DNA of 64,000 bases from Acidobacteriota bacterium (GTDB taxonomy: Bacteria; Acidobacteriota; Blastocatellia; Pyrinomonadales; Pyrinomonadaceae): the NCBI GenBank assembly GCA_016715115.1, contig JADKBM010000004.1:248001-312000 (forward strand), read 5' to 3'. The notes beneath the pieces are model-generated. The model had not been told where the DNA came from and ran no database searches. It saw only the letters and a program-made list of their open reading frames with translations. The number at the start of each line of letters is the position of its first letter. Within the stretch, counting starts at the first letter, position 1. Of this stretch, positions 49,428 through 59,400 are shown one piece after another. A program made the translations under genes and the position numbers.

Positions 49428-50810
49428 TCAAAGCGCAACCTTGTACGCGATCACATTCGGGCGCGAGGCGATGAAGACTTGATCCTTGTCGTCGATCGCT
49501 ATTCCGAAGGCCTGTTTCGTCTTGAAGTCATTGAGATAGTTTCCGTTCGAATCGAAGATCGAAACCCGTTCGATTTCGCAAACATACAACCGCCCCTGCG
49601 AGTCGATGGCGACATCGTTCGGCCGCCCGCCAAACATCCCCTTTGCCGAGCGGTTTGAAGGACTTTCAGGGCGCCCGCCAAAGCGCGTCAGGAGCTTTCC
49701 GTCCGGAGAGAGTTTGAAGATCGCGTAGTTCCGGCCGTCAACGACGAACAGATTTCCGGTGCCGTCGACCGCGATATGTTCGATGTAATCCAAATTCAGA
49801 TCTTTCGCGATCTTGAGAGCGCGGATCTTTTCGCCGTCGGCGCCGAGAACGTGGATCTCGCCCCGCCGCGTCGACACATATAATTTGCCGTCAAGCGCGA
49901 GCGTCATATCCGAGGCGTTGTCGACGCGTGTCGTCCCAAGAGTGCCGCCGTTCGCGGAGTCGAAGCGATTTATGTTGTAACCCTGCAAAACAAACAGAGT
50001 GCCCTTGCGGTCGACCGCCAGCGCGTCCACCGTCTTATTTGTGTCGGCGGTGACCTGAAGCTGAAACTGCCCGTTTGCGTCAAAAGCCTGTACGCGTCCG
50101 GCTGAGTAGTCCGCCGAGAAAATGCGTCCGTCCGGGGCGACCGCGACCGTCCGATTGTCTTTGAATTTGCCGGCGCCGATTCCCTCTCCGCCGAATCTCA
50201 GGATTTCGGCCGCGATCGACGGCGAATCTTCTTTCCCGCCGGGTTTGATCTCACGAACCGGTGTGGCGGGCGCCGAAGAATTTGGAACGGAATCGAGCGC
50301 ACGGTCCACGGTCCGCGAGACCATATAGAAAGCGAAAACGATTGCGCCGATGATGATAATCGCGGTCACGAGAAACACCCCGGCTATCGATCCGCCGACG
50401 CCGAGCGCGACCTTTTTGACGGTGTTTCCGTCGACCGCGACACGGATCGGCGCCTTCCCGGTCGAAACGCTCATTCCCGAAAGATCGACGCTCTCGCCGC
50501 GTTCAAGCGCTTCGACCGCGTTCTTCGCTTCGGCCAGACCGACGCCGAACGTTTCGCGAAACACCTTGATCGCCTCGATCTTCCGGCCATTCTGGATCAA
50601 GCCCTGGATCTCGGCGATCTTCAGCGCCTTGCCGGTGAGCGAAGAGAGATCGCCGAAGTCCAGCGCGCCGACGCGACCGAAGAAACTCGAGCTGCGCACC
50701 ACGCCGGTCGGCGCGATCACGCTGCTGCCGCAGAATTTGCACTTCTGCATCGTTTTTCCTTCATATTCGAGCGGGGCCGAACAAGATGGACATTTGAATG
50801 TTTCCGCCAT
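49428..50810 (-). CDS. Zinc-ribbon / L7-L12-like / NHL-propeller membrane protein
   Basis: 460 aa. Zinc ribbon at the N-terminus: CPSC ... CKFCG (C7, C10, C24, C27). Residues about 60-110 (QNGRKIEAIKVFRETFGVGL, AEAKNAVEALERGE) closely match the C-terminal domain of ribosomal protein L7/L12. One membrane helix follows (about 134-165). An extracytoplasmic propeller of NHL-type blades completes it: GRIFSADYSAGRVQAFDANG, GTLFVLQGYNINRFDS, GNLFVVDGRNYAIFKLSPDG, GRLYVCEIERVSIFDSNGNY. It resembles a membrane sensor or scaffold; the mix of domains is unusual. Confidence 0.85.
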   Translation of the reverse strand: MAETFKCPSCSAPLEYEGKTMQKCKFCGSSVIAPTGVVRSSSFFGRVGALDFGDLSSLTGKALKIAEIQGLIQNGRKIEAIKVFRETFGVGLAEAKNAVEALERGESVDLSGMSVSTGKAPIRVAVDGNTVKKVALGVGGSIAGVFLVTAIIIIGAIVFAFYMVSRTVDRALDSVPNSSAPATPVREIKPGGKEDSPSIAAEILRFGGEGIGAGKFKDNRTVAVAPDGRIFSADYSAGRVQAFDANGQFQLQVTADTNKTVDALAVDRKGTLFVLQGYNINRFDSANGGTLGTTRVDNASDMTLALDGKLYVSTRRGEIHVLGADGEKIRALKIAKDLNLDYIEHIAVDGTGNLFVVDGRNYAIFKLSPDGKLLTRFGGRPESPSNRSAKGMFGGRPNDVAIDSQGRLYVCEIERVSIFDSNGNYLNDFKTKQAFGIAIDDKDQVFIASRPNVIAYKVAL

Positions 50811-50886
50811 AACAAAATCACTTTGAATTGAAGCCTTTCGATTATAAACTTAGTTTGGTATTAGCTAAATTTTAAGGACTCGATTT

Positions 50887-51660
50887 ATGAAAAATTTTGC
50901 GTTGATCGGATTTATCATTGTCGCGCTCACCGGTTCGGTTTTTAGTCAGAAGAAGACCACCGCAAAGGTCGATCATTCGAAGGAAGTCCGCGCGGTTTTT
51001 GACATTCTCATTGAGGGAATCAAGAGCTCTGATGTCGAAAAAGTGATGTCGGTCTATGAGAAAAGCGACCGCACGTTGTTTTTCAACAACAACGGTTCGG
51101 CGACGATAGGCTGGGAAACGATGCGCGCGAACCGCGAACGGCTTTATTCAAAGACGACGAACGTGACGCTCGAAACGACCGGCGTCCGCGTCGAGATCCT
51201 CAGCCCGACAACCGCCTATGTTTCCTGCAAATGGAAGCAAACGCAGGATTTCGACGGCAAGGCCGAAAGCGCTTCGGGGCGAATGACGCTGGTCTTCAAG
51301 AAGATCGGCAAGGATTGGAAGGTCGTTCACCTGCACACGTCGCCGGATATGCCGGACGCGAACCGGCCGGTGATGCCGTCGGAACGCACGACGCCGACCC
51401 CCAACTCGGTCTCGTACATCAATATTTCGTTTGGCGCCGAAAGCCAGCTTTCGTTGGCGAAGTACAAGCGGCTCAAAACCGGAATGTCGTACCGTGCGGT
51501 CGTTTCCATCCTCGGCTCGGAAGGTGAAGTAACTTTTTCCGAGACAGTGGGCAACTACCAGATTCGATCGTACAAATGGGACGGGGGCAACTACCGGATG
51601 ATTTTCGCGACCTTCACCAATGACAAGATGACCTCGAAAACTCAGGCCAACCTGGATTAG
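50887..51660 (+). CDS. Secreted SnoaL/NTF2-like protein with DUF3862/BamE-like C-domain
   Basis: 257 aa. Signal peptide MKNFALIGFIIVALTGSVFS. The N-terminal cone fold (about 30-155) has VRAVFDILIEGIKSSDVEKV, MTLVFKKIGKDWKVVHLHTS, like SnoaL_3/DUF4440 ketosteroid-isomerase-like proteins. The C-terminal part (about 188-257) has LAKYKRLKTGMSYRAVVSIL and a tail pattern SYKWDGGNYRMIFATFTNDK of DUF3862, a BamE-type fold. Divergent from the NHL gene, 7 bp upstream of the LOG gene, so likely co-transcribed with it. Role unknown. Confidence 0.82.
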   Translation: MKNFALIGFIIVALTGSVFSQKKTTAKVDHSKEVRAVFDILIEGIKSSDVEKVMSVYEKSDRTLFFNNNGSATIGWETMRANRERLYSKTTNVTLETTGVRVEILSPTTAYVSCKWKQTQDFDGKAESASGRMTLVFKKIGKDWKVVHLHTSPDMPDANRPVMPSERTTPTPNSVSYINISFGAESQLSLAKYKRLKTGMSYRAVVSILGSEGEVTFSETVGNYQIRSYKWDGGNYRMIFATFTNDKMTSKTQANLD

Positions 51661-51667
51661 TTCCCTA

Positions 51668-52249
51668 ATGAAAAGTATCACCGTCTTTTGCGGATCAAAC
51701 AGCGGCTTTCGCAGCGAGTATGCGGAAGCCGCGAAGCGTCTCGGGAATCTGTTCGTCTCGGCGGGCATCCGACTCGTCTATGGCGGCGGCAAGGTCGGGC
51801 TGATGGGCGTCATCGCCGACGAGGTAATGCGCGGCGGCGGAACGGTCGTCGGGATCATTCCCGATTCACTCGAGCGAAAGGAAGTCGGCCATCGCGAGGT
51901 GACCGAACTCTTGGTCGTCGACTCGATGCACGAACGCAAGGCTAAGATGGCCGAGTTCGCAGACGGATTCATCGCGATGCCCGGCGGAATCGGAACGTTC
52001 GAGGAGTTTTTTGAGATCCTGACCTGGGCGCAGCTCGGATTTCACAACAAGCCGTGCGGCATCCTCAATATCGCCGGCTATTACGACGGGCTCCTTGCGC
52101 TCTGCGACAACGCCGTGACCGAAGGCTTTCTGCGCCGCGAGCACCGCCAGTTGATCATCGAGGATTCGGACCCGGAACTCCTTTTGTCGAAAATGAAAGA
52201 GTTCGAACCGACTCATCTCGAAAAATGGCTCCAAAAGGAAAACCTTTGA
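51668..52249 (+). CDS. LOG family nucleotide 5'-monophosphate phosphoribohydrolase (TIGR00730 type)
   Basis: 193 aa. Rossmann-like fold with ITVFCGSNSGFRSEYAEAA at the N-terminus, VYGGGKVGLMGVIADEVM, and the diagnostic MPGGIGTFEEFFEILTWAQL. LOG enzymes cleave cytokinin riboside 5'-monophosphates or related nucleotides (AMP) to free base and ribose 5-phosphate. The length and the R-x7-R/P-G-G-x-G-T-x-x-E residues are complete. No other cytokinin gene is present, so the substrate is probably a purine nucleotide. Confidence 0.95.
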   Translation: MKSITVFCGSNSGFRSEYAEAAKRLGNLFVSAGIRLVYGGGKVGLMGVIADEVMRGGGTVVGIIPDSLERKEVGHREVTELLVVDSMHERKAKMAEFADGFIAMPGGIGTFEEFFEILTWAQLGFHNKPCGILNIAGYYDGLLALCDNAVTEGFLRREHRQLIIEDSDPELLLSKMKEFEPTHLEKWLQKENL

Positions 52250-52403
52250 ACAGTGAGCAGTAAGCGGTGAGCGGTAAGCTGGACAGTGAGCAGTGAGCGG
52301 TAAGCAGTGAGCAGTAGGATGTGAGCAGTGCTCACCGCTCTCCGCTCTCCGCTTACTGCTCACCGCTCACTGCTCACCGCTCACTGCTCACTGCTCACTG
52401 TTC
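52250..52403. repeat. Heptamer repeats in inverted arrangement (CAGTGAG/CGGTGAG then CACTGCT/CACCGCT)
   Basis: The left half (52250-52330) is GTGAGCAGTAAGCGG-type heptamers; the right half (52331-52403) is the reverse complement type (GCTCACCGCTCACTG). Transcribed, it would form one long hairpin between the convergent LOG and tricorn-like genes. Confidence 0.9.
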
Positions 52404-55400
52404 TTACTGCTTCGGATAGCTCGGAAACGGCCCCTTCGCCGGCGTCTTGAGCGGGCGTTTCTTCAGTTCTTCCATCGTCACCTGAACCGCTTTTTCGAGT
52501 TGCGTGTCGCGGCCCTGGCGCCACATCACCGGATCGAGCTCGACATCGACGTCGGGCGCGACGCCCTTGTTTTCGACATCGAGTTCGCCCTGCGGATTGC
52601 GAAACGCGACGCGCGGCGCCGAAACGCTTCCGCCATCGATCAGCGTCGGATAGTTGTAGATTCCGACAAGTCCGCCCCAAGTGCGTTTGCCGACGAGCGT
52701 TCCGACCTTGTTCTGGCGGAACAGAAACGGCAAAAGGTCGCCGCCCGAGCTCGAATACTCGTTGATGATCATTGATTTCGGACCGAAGATCGCCGTTGCC
52801 GGCGTCGTGAAATCCTCGCCCTCGCGCGTCGACCAGTAATTCATCAGCGGCAGTTTCATATAGGAGATCATATAGTCCGCCGCGCTGCCGCCGCCGTTGA
52901 AGCGTTCGTCGATGACCGCACCCTCGCGATCGATCTGCGCAAAGTAGTAACGGTTGAAGTTCGTGTAGCCCTGGCCGCCGGTGTTCGGCAAATAGACATA
53001 CGCGAGCTTGCCGCCGCTCAGTTCCTCGACCTTGCGGCGATTGTCCTCGATCCACGCGAGGTTTCGGAGTCCGGCTTCGTTGGCCACCGGAACGACCGTC
53101 ACGTCGCGCGCGTCCTTACCGTCCGGGTTCGGTCCGACGCGGATCACGATCTGGCGTCCCGCGGTTTGCTGGAAGAGCGAGTAAATATTGTCGGTCGCTT
53201 TCAGTTCACGACCGCGAACCGCGAGCAGGTATTCGCCGGAACTGACGTTCACGCCCGGCTGCGTCAACGGCGCAACGAGTCCGGGATTCCAGTTCTCGCC
53301 GTCATAAACGCGCGCGAATCGGTAGCGCCCGTTCTCGATCTTGTAGTCGGCGCCGAGCAACCCGACCTGGTATCGCGTCGGCTGGGGCGAGTCCCCGCCG
53401 AACGAGTTATGGTGTCCGACGGTCAGGTTGCCGAGCGCTTCCTGAAAGAGATAATTCAGATCGTTGCGCGTCGCGAGCCCATCGACGAACGGGCGATAGC
53501 GCTCTTCCATCTTCTTGATGTCGACCCCGTGAAACGTCGGATCGTAGAAGAAATCGCGCTGGATCCGCCACGCTTCGCGGTACATCTGCTTCCATTCGGC
53601 GCGCGGATCGACATAAACCTCCATCTCACCGACGTTCAGCGCGCCCTCGCCGGGTCGCATCGGAAGAAACGTTGACGCGATCGTGAACCTTCCGGGAAAC
53701 TGTCCGAACAGCATCTTTTCGCCGTTCGCCGAAACGTCAAATTGCGTCACGCCGTCGAGAACCTTTTCGGCCTTGCGTTTGTCGGTATCAAAGCGATGGA
53801 CCGTTGCGCCGAAGTTCGGCGTCGAACCGGTTCCGCTTGCCGGAATGCTCTCGAGGAGAAAAAAGGATCCGGCGCGCGCGGGAAAGATCGCGACATAATC
53901 GCGCGCCGCCACCGGCAGTGCAACGACGCGCTGTCCGATTCGTTCGACATCGATCGTGACCGTCACCGGCTCAGGCTTTCCGGGCATTTTCGGCGCTTCG
54001 ACCTTTGCCGGATCAACGACCTTCTCCTCGTCGCTTTCCGGCGCGAGCGGAGACGGATCGGACTTCTTCAGGACGATCGCGTAAACGCTCCGGGTCGTCG
54101 AGAACGGAAAACTCGACATATCGAGCCAGCCCGTCGTTTGGCCGTTGTCGGTGCTGGCGGTGAAATAGATGTATTTTCCGTTGCGGTCGAAAACCGCGTA
54201 TCTCGCGTCCGACAATCCGTCGGTCAGCTTGCTCGACTTTCCCGTTTCAAGCGAGAAAACGTGGACGGCGCAGAGACGATTGCGGAGCTGTTTCGTGTAG
54301 ACGATCCATTTGCTGTCCGGCGACCAGCTCGGATCGAGAACCTCGAACGGATTCTCGAACGTGTTCACATCGACCTTCACCGGCGTTCCCTTTTCAACTT
54401 CGAGGTACCAGACATTCAGACGTTTATCGGTGAAAACGATCTTCTTGCTGTCCGGCGAGAACTTCGGTTTGTAAAAATACGACGAGGGATTTCCGAGGCT
54501 GATCTTTTTGACGTCGCCCATTCCCGATTGATCGCGGAGATGAAGCGCGTATTCGCCCGATTCGTCGGAGAAATAGGCGACCCACTTGCCGTCCGGCGAC
54601 CATACCGGATCGCGTTCGGCAACGCCCGGCGTGTTCGTCAAATTTCGCGGATTCCCCTTTTCGGCGGGAACGCTGAGAATCTCGCCGCGCGCTTCGAAAA
54701 CGGCACGTGCGCCGGTCGCCGAGAGCGCGACGTTCTGAATTCGCTGAGCGACACGCTCGTAACGCGGACGAACCTGGGCGAGGTCGCCGCTGACCGAAAT
54801 ATCGACCTTTTTCGACTTGCCCGATCCAGGATCGAAGATATTGATCGATCCGAACTGCTCGTAGACGATCCCGTCCGGGCCGGCCGAAGCGGTCTTCAGA
54901 TCGAATCCGGTGTTCGTCAGCGACGGCGCAACCTTTTTGGTCTTCGTATCGAAAGAATAGAGCGTTACGTTGCGGCCGTTGCGGTCGGAAAGAAAGTAGA
55001 TCTTGTCGCCGAACCACATCGGAGTGTAATCGTTGGCGTTGATATGCGGGACCTCCTCGACGGCGGAATCGGCGAGGTTGCCGATCCAGATCTTCGTCGT
55101 CCGGCCTCCGCGATAGAGTTTCCACTGCGCGAACGCGCCGGCGAGCGGCATATACGCGATCCGTGACCCGTCCGGCGAGAACGAAGCGCCGCCGCCGGCC
55201 ATCGGAAACGGCAATTCGGTCGGCATTCCCTCGCCGCTGACCGGCATCGTGTACATTTTGGGAGCCGGCATCCCGGAGTTGCGCCCCGAAAGAAACATCA
55301 CGGATTTTCCATCGGGCGTCCAGCCGATAACGCTGTCGTTGCTGGGGTGGAAAGTCACCCTTCGCGGTTCTCCGCCGCTTGCGGGGATGACAAAAACATC

Positions 55401-55661
55401 GACGTTTCCGTCATACTCGCCGGTGAAGGCGATCCAGTTTCCGTCCGGCGAGAACGAAGGCCCGGCTTCGATGCCGACGCCGCTCGTCAGACGTTCGGCA
55501 CTGCCTCCTTCACGCGCGACCTTCCACAGATCGCCGCCGAACGAAAAGACGATGTCGGTCTTGTTCATCGTCGGCTGGCGAAGGATCAACGGCGCGCCCT
55601 GCGCAAACGCGCCGGCCGCGAAAACAATTGTTGCGAAGATGATGGTTACGATGTTTTTCAT
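52404..55661 (-). CDS. Tricorn-like S41 protease, paralogue 1
   Basis: 1085 aa. Signal peptide MKNIVTIIFATIVFAAGAFA. The first ~650 residues are WD40/PD40-like blades with repeated WSPDGKWVAYFSDESGEYAL, SFSPDGNWIAFTGEYDGNVD patterns (six- and seven-bladed propellers of tricorn). A PDZ domain (about 770-860) precedes the S41 core: GKLAYVYLPNTGGQGYTNFN, VIDERFNGGGSAADYM and NEYSSSGGDLLPFLF with the nucleophile Ser near residue 968, then GTLVGKRTWGG. It should degrade peptides in the periplasm. No ribosome-binding site is clear: the short-period repeat begins within ~10 bp upstream of the ATG. Confidence 0.93.
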   Translation of the reverse strand: MKNIVTIIFATIVFAAGAFAQGAPLILRQPTMNKTDIVFSFGGDLWKVAREGGSAERLTSGVGIEAGPSFSPDGNWIAFTGEYDGNVDVFVIPASGGEPRRVTFHPSNDSVIGWTPDGKSVMFLSGRNSGMPAPKMYTMPVSGEGMPTELPFPMAGGGASFSPDGSRIAYMPLAGAFAQWKLYRGGRTTKIWIGNLADSAVEEVPHINANDYTPMWFGDKIYFLSDRNGRNVTLYSFDTKTKKVAPSLTNTGFDLKTASAGPDGIVYEQFGSINIFDPGSGKSKKVDISVSGDLAQVRPRYERVAQRIQNVALSATGARAVFEARGEILSVPAEKGNPRNLTNTPGVAERDPVWSPDGKWVAYFSDESGEYALHLRDQSGMGDVKKISLGNPSSYFYKPKFSPDSKKIVFTDKRLNVWYLEVEKGTPVKVDVNTFENPFEVLDPSWSPDSKWIVYTKQLRNRLCAVHVFSLETGKSSKLTDGLSDARYAVFDRNGKYIYFTASTDNGQTTGWLDMSSFPFSTTRSVYAIVLKKSDPSPLAPESDEEKVVDPAKVEAPKMPGKPEPVTVTIDVERIGQRVVALPVAARDYVAIFPARAGSFFLLESIPASGTGSTPNFGATVHRFDTDKRKAEKVLDGVTQFDVSANGEKMLFGQFPGRFTIASTFLPMRPGEGALNVGEMEVYVDPRAEWKQMYREAWRIQRDFFYDPTFHGVDIKKMEERYRPFVDGLATRNDLNYLFQEALGNLTVGHHNSFGGDSPQPTRYQVGLLGADYKIENGRYRFARVYDGENWNPGLVAPLTQPGVNVSSGEYLLAVRGRELKATDNIYSLFQQTAGRQIVIRVGPNPDGKDARDVTVVPVANEAGLRNLAWIEDNRRKVEELSGGKLAYVYLPNTGGQGYTNFNRYYFAQIDREGAVIDERFNGGGSAADYMISYMKLPLMNYWSTREGEDFTTPATAIFGPKSMIINEYSSSGGDLLPFLFRQNKVGTLVGKRTWGGLVGIYNYPTLIDGGSVSAPRVAFRNPQGELDVENKGVAPDVDVELDPVMWRQGRDTQLEKAVQVTMEELKKRPLKTPAKGPFPSYPKQ

Positions 55662-55669
55662 ATTCTTAA

Positions 55670-56461
55670 AATTCCAAATTCCAGATTCCAGATATTCCGA
55701 ATTCCAGAAGCCAGATTCCAGTTATTCCAAATTCCAAATTCCAGATTCCAGATATTCCAGATTCCAGTTATTCGAAATTCCGGTTATTGCAAATTCCGGT
55801 TATTCCAGATTCCAGTTATTCCAAATTCCAATTATTCCAAATTCCAGATTCCAGTTATTCCAAATTCCAGATTCCAGTTATTCCAAATTCCAATTATTCC
55901 AAATTCCAATTATTCCAAATTCCAATTATTCCAAATTCCAATTATTCCAAATTCCAATTATTCCAAATTCCAATTATTCCAAATTCCAGTTTTCAATCCT
56001 TGGAATCCCTGGAATCTCACTGGAATCTCTCGAATCCCTGGAATCCCTGGAATCTCACTGGAATCCCTGGAATCCCTGGAATCTCACTGGAATCTCTCGA
56101 ATCCCTGGAATCCTGGAATCTCACTGGAATCTCACTGGAATCTCTGGAATCCCTGGAATCCCTGGAATCTCACTGGAATCTCACTGGAATCTCTCGAATC
56201 CCTGGAATCTCTCGAATCCCTGGAATCCTGGAATCTCACTGGAATCCCTGGAATCCCTGGAATCTCACTGGAATCTCACTGGAATCTCTCGAATCCCTGG
56301 AATCCTGGAATCTCACTGGAATCCCTGGAATCCTGGAATCTCACTGGAATCTCACTGGAATCCCTGGAATCCCTGGAATCTCACTGGAATCCCCGGAATC
56401 CCTGGAATCCCCGGAATCCCTGGAATCCCCGGAATCCCTGGAATCCCCGGAATCCGTGGAT
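55670..56461. repeat. ~790 bp short-period tandem array (ATTCCAx heptamers, then GGAATCCCT/GGAATCTCACT units)
   Basis: 55670-55995 is built of 7 bp ATTCCAA/ATTCCAG/ATTCCAGTT units (ATTCCAATT runs at the end). 56000-56460 switches to 9 bp (GGAATCCCT, GGAATCTCT, CGAATCCCT), 8 bp (GGAATCCT) and 11 bp (GGAATCTCACT) units, with higher-order repeats of ~60-75 bp, and ends with CCCCGGAATCCCTGGAAT copies. It fills the whole space between two paralogous protease genes. Confidence 0.95.
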
Positions 56462-59400
56462 TTACGGTTTCCCAAGTCCGGTCGATTTGTGATAATTCGG
56501 ATAATCCGGACGCTTGTAATCCTTCGGCGGATTCTTGCGCAGTTCTTCGAGCAGCCATTCGACCGCCTTTTCAAGCTGCGGATCCCGCCCTTGGCGCCAC
56601 ATCGCCGGATCGTATTCGACCTCGATGTCGGGTGCGACGCCGACGTTCTCGACTTCCCATTGCCCGTTCAACCCGTAAACGGCGCCGTTCGGAGCGCGGA
56701 TGCTGCCGCCGTCCATCAGCGTCGGAATTCCCGAAGCCCGAACAAGCCCGCCCCAGGTACGCTTGCCGACAAGGGCGCCGACCTTGAGATTCTTGAAGAA
56801 CCAAGGCATCGCGTCGCCGCCCGAACCGGCCAGTTCGTTGATCAGCATCGCCTTCGGGCCGTAGATCGCACCTGCTGGAACGTTCCAGTCCTTGCCGGCG
56901 CGAAACGCGATCTTCGCAAGCTGCTGGCGACTCAGATATTCGACGACGTAATCCGCGAGAAGTCCGCCGCCGTTGAATCGTTCGTCGATGACCGCGCCGT
57001 ACTTGTCCGTCTGTGCGAAAAAGTAGCGATTGAAACTCTGATAGCCGGGACCGCCGGTGTTTGGAATATACACATAGCCGAGTTTCCCGCCGCTCAACCG
57101 ATCGACCGCGCGGCGGTTGTCCTCGATCCACGCCAGATTGCGAAGTCCGGTTTCGGTTCCGACGGGCACGACCGTTACGGCACGTGAGTCCTTTCCGTCG
57201 GGATTAGGACCGACCTTGATGACGATCTGTTTGTTCGCCGTGCTCTCAAACAAGCGATAGAGGTTGTCGGTGGATTTCAGATCGCGTCCCGCGACCGACA
57301 GCAGATACTCGCCGGGCTTGACGTTTACACCGGGCGCCGTGAGCGGCGCGCGGAGCTGCGGATTCCAGTTTTCGCCGTTGTAGACGCGCGCGAAGCGATA
57401 ACGTCCGTTCTCGATCTTGTAGTCCGCGCCGAGCAAGCCGCCGGGAACGAAATTCGGACGCGGCTGATCGCCGCCGCCGATGTACATATGGCCGACGGTG
57501 ATCTGGTTGAGCATTTCGCGGAAAAGATAGTTAAGGTCGTCGCGATGCGCAACGACGTCGACGTACGGCCCGTAAAGCTTCTTGGCCTTTTCGATATCGA
57601 GCCCGTGAATGTTCGGATCGTAGAAAAAGTCCCGCTCGCCGCGCCAGATCTCGTTGAACATCTGTTTCCACTCGGCGCGCGGATCGACGTAAACCTCCAT
57701 ATCCGAGGTCTTGACGATTCCCTCGCCGGGCCGCGCCGGAAACATCGTCGAGATCATATTCCACATCGGCCCTTGCTGGAAGAGCATCTTTTCGCCGTTG
57801 GCCGAGATCGCAAATCCGTTGATTCCCGGACGAACCTCTTCGAGCTTTCGTTTTTCGAGATCGAACTTGTGCAGCGTCAGTCCGAACGGTCCGGCCTGCG
57901 GCGCCGCGGGAAGTTCGGTTATATAGAGAATTCCGGGCTTTCCGGGAAAAAGTCCTGTAAAATCACGCGCCGGGATCTGCGGGATCGCGATGATTCGCTG
58001 GTCGATGCCATCGAGATCGACGCGCGTCGGTTCGGGCGCTTTCGGTTTCGGAGCAACCGGCGTCGCGGCGGCTACCGGCGTTGCTGCAACCGCGGGCGTC
58101 GCCGTCGGTGACGGTGACGGTGAAACGGCGGGTGTCGGCGCGGGCGCTTCTTTCTTCTCTTCCTGAACCTTTTCTTCGTCGCTTTCCGGAGCCAGCGGCG
58201 ACGGAATATCATTGCGCAGAACGATCGCGTAGACGTTGCGTGACGTTTGGTGATTGATGCCCGAAAGGTCGGCGAAACTGATCGTCGGACCGACGTTCGT
58301 GCTGCCGGTAAAGAACAGGTACTTGCCGCTCTTGTCGAAAACGACGTGACGCGCGTCGCCAAGTCCATCCGTCACGCGAAACGTCTGCGCTTTGTCCACG
58401 GCGTAAAGAAAGACCGCGCGCAGGCGATTGTCGAGCTGTTTGGGATATCCGATCCAGTTGCTGTCCGGCGACCAGGTCGGTTCCATCACGTCGCCGAAAT
58501 CGCCGTACGTATTCTGATCGACCCGCGTGTTCGTCCCTTTTTCGACATCGAGTATCCAAAGACTCACGTCCTGCCGGTTGTAAGCGATCTTCTTGCTGTC
58601 CGGCGACCAGACGGCCCCCGAGAAAAAACCGGGCTTGCCGTCGCCGAGGGCGAACTTCTTGACCTCGCCGCCGCCGGATTGATCGCGCAGGTGAAGCATA
58701 TATTCGCCCGATTCGTCCGAGAAATACGCGATCCATTTGCCGTCGGGCGACCACGCGGGTTCGCGCTCCATAACGGCGGTCGTATTTGTCAGATTGCGCG
58801 CGTCGCCCTTGTCGGCCGGCGCGCTGATGATCTCGCCGCGGGCCTCGAAAACCGCTCGAACGCCGGTCGGCGAGATCGCCGCGCCCGCGATCCTTGAACC
58901 GACGCGCTCAAACCGCGGCCGCACGCCGGGAAAATCGCCGGTGACGCGGATGTTCACCTTTTTCGGTGACTTCGAACCGACATCGACGGTGTAGATCGCC
59001 CCAAATTGTTCGTAAACGATGGCGCCGCCGCCGGCCGAAGCGTATTTGATGTCAAGTCCGGAGTTCTCAACGATCTGCTCGACCTTTTTTGAACGCGTAT
59101 CGTAGGAGAACAGGGTCACGACGCCGTTGTTGCGATCCGACAGAAAATAGACCTTGTCGCCGACCCACATCGGGCACTTGTCGTTCGAATTCTCGCGCGG
59201 AACCTTTTCGATCGTCGAATCTGCCAGTTTTGCTATCCAGATCGGTTGTGTCTGGCCGCCCTGATAACGCTTCCAGTCCGACTGCCACTGTGAGAGCGGT
59301 TCGTACGCGACGTACTGCGCGTCCGGAGAGAGCCATCCGCGATCGACCATCGGAAGCGGAAGTTCGACCGGAAGTCCGGCGCCTTCGACGCCGACCGTAT

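Noticed and set aside
53742..55166. 474 aa plus-strand ORF
   Set aside because: Antisense shadow of tricorn-like paralogue 1.
56000..56460. Possible CRISPR array
   Set aside because: Units are 8-11 bp with no unique spacers, and no cas genes are present.
55249..57187. Long repeat-rich ORFs (over 380 aa) on the plus strand
   Set aside because: Translated short-period DNA (IPNSNYSKF, GISLESLES) running into antisense of paralogue 2; no start signal or domain.
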